A stretch of DNA of 11,361 nt. It comes from Rhodospirillaceae bacterium UBA3470. Its GTDB lineage: Bacteria > Pseudomonadota > Alphaproteobacteria > Rhodospirillales > Casp-alpha2. The first letter of the stretch is position 1. Every line of letters starts with the position of its first letter. Below, piece by piece: positions 6,193-11,361 of the stretch. The position numbers were made by a program, and so were the translations under genes. The DNA lies in assembly GCA_002378125.1 (NCBI GenBank), contig DFRF01000161.1, forward strand, positions 1 to 11,361. Direction: 5' to 3'. The notes below the pieces were generated by a model. That model saw only the letters and a program-made list of their open reading frames with translations. It did not search any database and was not told where the DNA came from.

Positions 6193-8037
6193 ATGTTACG
6201 CAAGGAAGAGACGAACGAACTGGTCAAGAGAGTAACGGCCGCCTCGCTCAAGGCGATCGCCGCGAAACCCGAATTAAATGTAAAATTCGCACCCGGACAA
6301 TCCAGCGCAACTGCCGAAGAGGCCGTCTTGCCGACGCCCGTCGGCACTCTCGACGAGGCAACATTGACAAAACTACGGGGTGCGGCCGACGCCTTGGCCT
6401 TGCGCCTTCGTTACCACGACGCGGAGGTTTACCGCGAGCACATGCCGTCGGGTCCCGAAGCACGCGCCGTTTACGAAGCTATTGAACAAGTGCGCTGCGA
6501 AAGCCTAGGCGCGCGGAGATTCAGCGGTGTTGCCGAAAACCTGAGCGCACTTTTGAATGAGAAGTGTAAAGCCAAGGGCCTGGGTGCGGTGACTGAAAAG
6601 AACGAAGCACTGTTGCCGGAAGCCGTCGGCCTACTAATACGTGAATGCCTGACCGACGAAGCCGCCCCCGATAGTGCGAGCGGCCTTATGAATATCTGGC
6701 GCCAGGAGTTGGAACAGAAAATCGGTCAACAAATCCGAGAATTACGTGCCTGCCCTGCCGATCAGGCCAAGTTCGCCGACGTAGTCACGGACATGATACG
6801 CAACTTGGATCTTTTAGATGACGAGACGCAACCGCTTGAGTCCGAGGACCAGGACGATCACGAAAACGCCCAGGACGCCAGTGACGAAGCCGATGAGGGC
6901 ACGGACACGGAAATGGGCGACGAGTCTATGATGGGTGGCGATGCCGGCGATATAGAAATGTCCGACGATGGTGAATTCGCCGATGGCGAGGAAGAACAGT
7001 TTATGGGCGGTGAGGGCGAAGAAGAACCCGCCGGGCCCAGCCGTTGGAACGAACCGTGGCAGCGTAACGGCCAGAACACCAATGTCCGATATGAACCGTT
7101 TACCGCCGAATACGACGAAATCATTTTCGCGGATGAGCTTTGCGACCCCGAGGAACTAACCCGCCTTCGCCATCAATTGGACCAACAACTCTTGCATTTA
7201 CAAGGTGTCGTATCCCGCCTCGCAAACCGATTGCAGCGACGCCTCTTGGCCAAGCAGACCCGGTCTTGGGAATTCGACCTGGAAGAAGGCATTCTGGATG
7301 CCGGACGTCTGTCGCGCGTCGTCGTTAACCCGACCCATCCGCTCTCCTACAAGTTGGAGCGCGATACGAATTTCCGCGATACCGTTGTGACGCTGCTGGT
7401 CGACAATTCCGGCTCCATGCGTGGGCGGCCAATCACGGTGGCCGCTATGTGCGGCGATATCCTGGCACGCACGTTGGAGCGTTGCTCCGTGAAAGTGGAA
7501 ATCCTCGGCTTCACCACCCGTTCATGGAAGGGAGGCCAGGCCCGCGAGAAATGGGTGGCCGACGGCAAGCCCAAGAACCCAGGCCGCCTAAATGATATTC
7601 GGCACATAGTCTTCAAAGCTGCTGAACAGCCATGGCGCCGGGCCCGCAAGAACCTGGGTCTTATGTTGCGCGAAGGATTGCTGAAGGAGAACATCGATGG
7701 TGAGGCCTTGCTATGGGCCCATCAGCGTTTGCTCGGCCGGCCTGAACAGCGTCGCATACTTATGGTCATCTCTGACGGCGCCCCTGTAGATGATGCAACC
7801 TTGTCGGCTAACCCCGGCAACTTCCTAGAACGGCATCTACGCGATGTCATCGAATACATCGAGACCCGCTCCGACGTAGAACTGACCGCCATCGGTATCG
7901 GCCACGATGTGACCCGTTATTACCGCCGCGCGGTAACGATTGTCGACGCGGAGGAACTGGGAGGCACCATGATGAACCAGTTGGCGGAATTGTTCGATGA
8001 TGATACGCAGGTCCGCATGTTCGATCGTGCTTCGTAA
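6193..8037 (+). CDS. cobT: Aerobic cobaltochelatase subunit CobT (von Willebrand A domain)
   Basis: A 614-residue protein of normal CobT length. An N-terminal CobT domain (about 1-205) is followed by a highly acidic Asp/Glu/Gly/Met-rich linker (about 207-280), a helical segment (315-355) and a C-terminal von Willebrand A domain. Its metal-binding motif is TLLVDNSGSM (400-409; Asp404, Ser406, Ser408), with the later acidic position at Asp528 in VISDGAP. Known: CobT partners CobS in the ATPase complex of the CobN-dependent cobaltochelatase. Start: AGAGG stands 5 bases before the ATG. It follows cobS by 38 bases and is co-transcribed with it (inference). No cobN or other cob gene lies downstream, so the catalytic subunit must be encoded elsewhere. 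The opposing hdaA gene ends 473 bases away. Confidence 0.97.
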   Translation: MLRKEETNELVKRVTAASLKAIAAKPELNVKFAPGQSSATAEEAVLPTPVGTLDEATLTKLRGAADALALRLRYHDAEVYREHMPSGPEARAVYEAIEQVRCESLGARRFSGVAENLSALLNEKCKAKGLGAVTEKNEALLPEAVGLLIRECLTDEAAPDSASGLMNIWRQELEQKIGQQIRELRACPADQAKFADVVTDMIRNLDLLDDETQPLESEDQDDHENAQDASDEADEGTDTEMGDESMMGGDAGDIEMSDDGEFADGEEEQFMGGEGEEEPAGPSRWNEPWQRNGQNTNVRYEPFTAEYDEIIFADELCDPEELTRLRHQLDQQLLHLQGVVSRLANRLQRRLLAKQTRSWEFDLEEGILDAGRLSRVVVNPTHPLSYKLERDTNFRDTVVTLLVDNSGSMRGRPITVAAMCGDILARTLERCSVKVEILGFTTRSWKGGQAREKWVADGKPKNPGRLNDIRHIVFKAAEQPWRRARKNLGLMLREGLLKENIDGEALLWAHQRLLGRPEQRRILMVISDGAPVDDATLSANPGNFLERHLRDVIEYIETRSDVELTAIGIGHDVTRYYRRAVTIVDAEELGGTMMNQLAELFDDDTQVRMFDRAS

Positions 8038-8510
8038 ACCGGACTTGTTTGATTTGCAAATACGGTCCGCCAATCGTCGGAATTACGGCAGCGATCTCAA
8101 CGGTGGTAGATTGCAAATCTGACTTCTGTTCGGAGTCAATAAAGACGTTTTCAGGTTCATCACGGCACAACTGATTTTTCTTGATGCCGTGCCACAAGGC
8201 ACAAACACTCTCTGTCAGAACCGGTAATCGATGGTTGATAAGGAATTTTTTCGGAGGCATCAGGCTCAAGGCACTCAAAGCTCATCACGCCACGGTCACC
8301 AGCATAGAAAGAGTTGAACCAATAGCAGCTTCAACCAAAATTTTTAGTGCAAAAAGCTGTCGCATTACGGTCTTCCCTCAGTTTGAACGCACTGTTCACT
8401 CTCCGAGCGTTCGGTTTGCTAGATTAAGAAAAGGGATAAGGTATGGCCATTGCAAGACACAGATATGAAGCGGCGTGAATAATCTGATAAAAAAAGTTGT
8501 GGATGAAAGC
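8038..8510. other. Convergent intergenic region between cobT and hdaA
   Basis: This 473-base gap receives transcription from both sides. I found no convincing gene in it. It holds a loose stem CGGAC...GTCCG just after the cobT stop (from 8040), a pair of TTGCAAAT palindromic sites (8052-8061, 8108-8120), overlapping hairpins at 8161-8202, and a minus-strand 26-codon frame at 8365-8285 (see findings). None of the stems is followed by the T-run of a classical terminator. A run of seven A at 8489-8495, read as T on the minus strand just past the hdaA stop, has no good stem before it. Confidence 0.55.
8161..8202. repeat. Overlapping inverted repeats downstream of cobT
   Basis: CACGGCA (8161-8167) pairs perfectly with TGCCGTG (8185-8191) across a 17-base loop containing TTTTT. 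The right arm overlaps GTGCC (8189-8193), which pairs with GGCAC (8198-8202) across a 4-base loop. The two stems are mutually exclusive. The location 124 bases after cobT suggests a bidirectional terminator or a processing site, but no T-run follows either stem, so the role is open. Confidence 0.4.
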
Positions 8511-9203
8511 CTATTGACCCTCCGATCCGGACATCAGAAACACCTGCCGAACCAAGGGAACGGTAATTTCCCGGCGCGCCCTCAAGGATTGCCGATCCAA
8601 TCGTTCCACCAAATCGCGAACCGCATCAAAGCTACGCTCCATGCGCTTCACGGCGTAATCCACCACATCGGTACCGACACGCAGCTGGCGATCGGCGAAA
8701 TGCTTCACCAAGACTGCCGCCAGAAGTTCGTCATCAGGTGAGCCGATGGCCACGGCCGGCGCGGCGTTGATCCGCGAGCGAAGATCGGCAAGGTCAATGC
8801 ACCACTGCGATGGCGCCGTCCGCGCGCTCAACAACAGGTGCCCCCGGCCTTCCCGCACCTGGTTGAAAAGATGAAATAGCGGCTCCGGTTCACCTCCGTC
8901 AAGGTAGCTATCCACATCTTCCACGATCCAACCGCCAGCCGCTTCTTCGGGGTCACGCGCGCGGTTCTCAGCCAACGCGGTGTGGATCAGTATCTGAGCA
9001 CCGACGCGCCGGCCAAACACTTCCGCTAGATGGGTTTTACCGCAACCGGCCGGACCATAGATGATCAGGTAGGGCGACGGCCAGTCCGGCCAACGGTCCA
9101 CCCAGGCAACGGCGTCGCCATTGCACGGCGCAACGAGGAAATGGTCATCCCCGTAGGCAGGTCGAAACTCGAACGCTAGGGTAAATTGCCGAGGTTCCCT
9201 CAC
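8511..9203 (-). CDS. hdaA: HdaA-type DnaA-homologous regulatory ATPase
   Basis: A 230-residue AAA+ protein resembling DnaA without its DNA-binding domain. The N-terminus carries QFTLAF (6-11), which fits the QxxLx(L/F) beta-clamp-binding motif of Hda/HdaA. Walker A is GPAGCGKT (50-57), Walker B is WIVEDVD (92-98), and LRSR (141-144) resembles the DnaA box VII arginine finger. Known: Hda-type proteins bound to the clamp trigger hydrolysis of DnaA-ATP after initiation and so limit re-replication; HdaA does this in Caulobacter. Start: GTG 9203-9201 overlaps the permease TGA as GTGA. No clear Shine-Dalgarno is seen, so translation probably depends on coupling. It is the last gene of its operon. 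An unspecified DnaA-like paralogue is the only alternative. Confidence 0.92.
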   Translation of the reverse strand: MREPRQFTLAFEFRPAYGDDHFLVAPCNGDAVAWVDRWPDWPSPYLIIYGPAGCGKTHLAEVFGRRVGAQILIHTALAENRARDPEEAAGGWIVEDVDSYLDGGEPEPLFHLFNQVREGRGHLLLSARTAPSQWCIDLADLRSRINAAPAVAIGSPDDELLAAVLVKHFADRQLRVGTDVVDYAVKRMERSFDAVRDLVERLDRQSLRARREITVPLVRQVFLMSGSEGQ

Positions 9204-10282
9204 GCGTCTATCTTATCCGTTTCCGAGTGGTCGCCACCATAGAGCGGACTGGTCAGATATCGGGCGATAGCAAAGCGGGCCAGGACACCAATGACGGCTG
9301 CCACGGGGACCGCCAACAGAACGCCCGTAAACCCGAACAAGGCGCCGCCCGCCAACAAGGCAAAAATGATCCAGACGGGGTGCAGGCCGACGCGATCGCC
9401 GACCAGTCTGGGGGTGAAAACATAACTTTCCAGCGTCTGTCCAACTAGAAAAATAGCCGCCACAATGACGATGGGTACCCATTCGGAAAACTGGAACAAG
9501 GCAATTACTAGCCCAATCGTTAAACCGACCGCTGCTCCAACGTAAGGGACAAACGAAATAAATCCGGCGCCAAATCCAACCAGCAATCCCGATTTCAAAC
9601 CCACAAATGTTAGGCAGATGCCGTAGAAAAGGGCTAAAACAAAACACACCGATGATTGGCCACGGACGAACGCCGCCAGGGTCTCATCAATAGCGAGAGC
9701 CTGTTCATGAATCTCCGGTTGCGCACGCCTAGGCAACCAGGAATCGATCTTCGCTGTGATCAAATCCCAATCGCGTAACAGATAAAATGCCACCACTGGC
9801 GTGATGACCAGCAAGGACAACATATTGAAAACCGCAACGCCACCACTCCAGATATTGGCAGCCACCTTGGTCACCCACTTCGCCGCGTTAACTGCGAAAT
9901 TCTTCGCGGCTTTACGAATATCGTCCATGGTTTCAGGTGGCAACTCGGCGATGATGCCCTCAAGCCAAGGCAAAGCCTCCATGCGCAGGGTTTCAACAAT
10001 ATTCGGAATCATTTGAAACAGATCAACCACCTGGCGCTTAAGAAGCGGAAACAGCGTGATCATGAGTGCCGCAACAGTCACAAAAAATGCCAACAGAATT
10101 AATGTAGCCGCGATGGTGCGCGAAAGTTTGTGCTTCTCCAACCAATCGGCCAACGGGTCGAGAAAATAGGCAATGGCCATACCGGCCACAAACGGCAGGA
10201 GGATGCTGCTCAGCGCGTGAAGCAGCATCCCGAACACGACGAAGCCTGTAATCCAGAACAAAGCTTTTCGTTCGCTAGTCAT
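9200..10282 (-). CDS. AI-2E/PerM-family integral membrane transporter
   Basis: A 360-residue protein with the hydrophobic pattern of the AI-2E transporter (PerM/YdiK/TqsA) superfamily: membrane segments near residues 8-42 and 57-79, an amphipathic central region (about 85-145), then a helix near 148-170 and a hydrophobic C-terminal half. Signatures are SFVPYVG (243-249) and PRLVGDRVGLHP (291-302) followed by VWIIFALLAGG. Known: family members have been linked to export of AI-2 or to Na+/H+ antiport; the substrate here cannot be told. Start: ATG 10282-10280 has GGAG 5 bases upstream and begins just before the first membrane helix. A start at 10348 would overlap the preceding gene by 44 bases and add a charged leader. 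It lies 22 bases after the phosphatidyltransferase and overlaps hdaA. Confidence 0.93.
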   Translation of the reverse strand: MTSERKALFWITGFVVFGMLLHALSSILLPFVAGMAIAYFLDPLADWLEKHKLSRTIAATLILLAFFVTVAALMITLFPLLKRQVVDLFQMIPNIVETLRMEALPWLEGIIAELPPETMDDIRKAAKNFAVNAAKWVTKVAANIWSGGVAVFNMLSLLVITPVVAFYLLRDWDLITAKIDSWLPRRAQPEIHEQALAIDETLAAFVRGQSSVCFVLALFYGICLTFVGLKSGLLVGFGAGFISFVPYVGAAVGLTIGLVIALFQFSEWVPIVIVAAIFLVGQTLESYVFTPRLVGDRVGLHPVWIIFALLAGGALFGFTGVLLAVPVAAVIGVLARFAIARYLTSPLYGGDHSETDKIDA

Positions 10283-10304
10283 CTGTTCTCCATGCCGACA
10301 CTCC

Positions 10305-10850
10305 TCATCGACCTCCCTCGATCTGGCTGGCACGGCCTGTCCATCCAACTACATAGGTCGCACCGGACACCACGGTTGTGAGGCCCGTGGCGTAGATCAA
10401 GGGGTCGCGTACCGCCGTTGCATCGAAACCAAACGCCTCCGAACCAACGATTGTAACCCCCAGGATCAATTGGAACACTGTGTTCACCTTGGATACCATT
10501 AACGGCGTCATTTCCAGCGATTGGGTCAAGGTGTGAAACAACAGCGCACCGCCGACAATCAAGGCGTCGCGAAACACAACCAAAATAACCAGCCACGTCG
10601 GCAAGAAGCCCTCGTGGCCCAGTGCGATGTAAACAGACACTAAGAGTGCCTTGTCGGCGATTGGATCCAAATAGGCACCAAGCCTGGTCTGCATGTCGAA
10701 CCGCTTGGCAATGATGCCGTCCACCGCATCGCTGATGGCTGCAGCCAGGGCGACCCAGAACGCAGCCTCCATAAGCCGATCCAGGATCAGCCATATGATC
10801 ACCGGGACGGCGCATATGCGCGCCAAGGTCAACAGGTTGGGAATATTCAT
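10305..10850 (-). CDS. CDP-alcohol phosphatidyltransferase family membrane protein
   Basis: A 181-residue inner-membrane protein with several hydrophobic helices. The family motif spans residues 41-66: Asp41, Asp44, Gly45, Ala48, Gly58, Asp62 and Asp66 match D-x2-D-G-x2-A-R-x8-G-x3-D-x3-D, except that Lys49 replaces the Arg, a conservative change. The N-terminus, IPNLLTLARICAVPVIIWLI, is typical of phosphatidylglycerophosphate synthases and of bacterial cardiolipin synthases of this type. Known: these enzymes move a phosphatidyl group from CDP-diacylglycerol to an alcohol, using divalent metal held by the Asp residues. The acceptor (glycerol-3-phosphate, phosphatidylglycerol or another) cannot be settled, so no symbol is given. 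It starts 24 bases after the DUF2066 gene and ends 22 bases before the permease, as in a single operon. Confidence 0.93.
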   Translation of the reverse strand: MNIPNLLTLARICAVPVIIWLILDRLMEAAFWVALAAAISDAVDGIIAKRFDMQTRLGAYLDPIADKALLVSVYIALGHEGFLPTWLVILVVFRDALIVGGALLFHTLTQSLEMTPLMVSKVNTVFQLILGVTIVGSEAFGFDATAVRDPLIYATGLTTVVSGATYVVGWTGRASQIEGGR

Positions 10851-10874
10851 ACCAGGCCCCCGCGATCGCGCTAG

Positions 10875-11361
10875 CTAGGACTTGCCCAGTGGAGCAAGCC
10901 CGGCTGGGTAGAGCACCCATTCATCATCTTCACGGACCATGGTTAGGTCGGTCTGCCCCAGCGCAGTCTGAAGCTGTTCCGGTGCCCCTACGTGATGCAA
11001 ATTGATCCGCACCTCATCGAGGGATATCAGTACCATCTCCATCCGCCGTATGACCGAAACGGAACCAAGGCGTTTCTTGACGTTTAGCCAGTCCCTGAGA
11101 CTTGCGATCGGCACGGTCACCGCGCTGACCCATTCCCCATCATGGTCCAGGAGATTCTCGTACTTCCAATCTTCCTCCAACTTCGTCGCCACGGCATCCA
11201 CAGCGCGCAACATCAGGGCCTGCACGTTTTCGTTCGATGTCAACGGCAATGCCACCAAATCAGTCACTGGTTCCTGACGCGATGAATACCGGGTGTTGGA
11301 GATTTCCAGGCGCTGGTCGCCGGATTTCGGGTCTTGGCCGATGCGGGCATAGCTGACAACC
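10875..11361 (-). CDS. DUF2066 domain protein (N-terminal part outside the window)
   Basis: The frame is open from base 11360 to the TAG at 10877-10875, giving 161 C-terminal residues; an internal GTG at 11267 is not the true start because coding sequence continues upstream (for example QRLEISNTRYSSRQEPVTDL). The part starting at WVSAVTVPIASLRDWLNVKK, with VRINLHHVGAPEQLQTAL and LTMVREDDEWVLYPAG, fits the DUF2066 family. Those proteins usually have an N-terminal signal peptide, which would be beyond the window edge. Function is unknown. It is the first visible gene of the minus-strand operon with the phosphatidyltransferase, permease and hdaA, so it may act at the envelope (inference only). 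Confidence 0.83.
   Translation of the reverse strand, partial: VVSYARIGQDPKSGDQRLEISNTRYSSRQEPVTDLVALPLTSNENVQALMLRAVDAVATKLEEDWKYENLLDHDGEWVSAVTVPIASLRDWLNVKKRLGSVSVIRRMEMVLISLDEVRINLHHVGAPEQLQTALGQTDLTMVREDDEWVLYPAGLAPLGKS

Noticed and set aside
5464..7694. Several long antisense frames opposite cobS and cobT
   Set aside because: They are explained by codon bias of the sense genes, whose motifs and family lengths are complete.
7847..8278. 143-codon minus-strand open frame overlapping the cobT end
   Set aside because: It needs a TTG start right after two in-frame TGA codons and its second half is antisense to cobT; at best the first part is a remnant.
8181..8468. 95-codon plus-strand open frame downstream of cobT
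   Set aside because: No recognisable domain, it starts within the hairpin region, and it has no ribosome-binding site; it is most likely chance.
8498..8506. TGTGGATGA, one mismatch from a DnaA box on the minus strand, next to the end of hdaA
   Set aside because: A single imperfect site is expected by chance, and no cluster or AT-rich unwinding element accompanies it.

Overview
The window looks like a chromosomal segment of an alphaproteobacterium of moderate GC content, probably near the Rhodospirillales. The pointers are the aerobic-type cobaltochelatase subunits CobS and CobT preceded by a J-domain gene, an HdaA-type DnaA paralogue, a ribbon-helix-helix protein of a class common in alphaproteobacteria, and the run DUF2066 / CDP-alcohol phosphatidyltransferase / AI-2E permease / hdaA. 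This placement is inferred from gene content; no rRNA or other taxonomic marker is present.

Region 1 (1-3123, minus strand) is a tightly packed operon read from right to left: a TetR-family regulator, a stand-alone B12-binding mutase subunit, a large catalytic subunit of the methylmalonyl-CoA mutase superfamily, and a PaaI-type hotdog thioesterase cut by the window edge. Every junction is a 4- or 8-base overlap. The mutase keeps the catalytic framework but lacks the Arg that holds the carboxylate of methylmalonyl-CoA, so it probably rearranges a different acyl-CoA. A perfect 18-bp palindrome just upstream of tetR (3158-3175) is the likely operator. It lies between tetR and a divergent DUF2889 gene (3280-3831), which may share the control.

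Region 2 (3832-4465) is an AT-richer gap. It holds a minus-strand ribbon-helix-helix gene whose conserved N-terminal strand lies upstream of any in-frame start codon, suggesting a frameshift or an unusual start, followed by about 320 bases with no gene.

Region 3 (4466-8037, plus strand) is a zinc-finger/J-domain protein, then cobS and cobT. CobS and CobT, with CobN encoded elsewhere, insert cobalt into hydrogenobyrinic acid a,c-diamide in aerobic cobalamin synthesis. Genes for making B12 therefore lie close to genes for an enzyme that uses it.

Region 4 (8038-8510) is a convergent intergenic stretch with inverted repeats but no gene I can support.

Region 5 (8511-11361, minus strand) is a second operon read from right to left: a DUF2066 protein (N-terminus outside the window), a CDP-alcohol phosphatidyltransferase, an AI-2E/PerM-family membrane protein, and hdaA, which starts with GTG inside the permease stop codon. 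I saw no tRNA, rRNA, insertion sequence, CRISPR array or cobalamin riboswitch.
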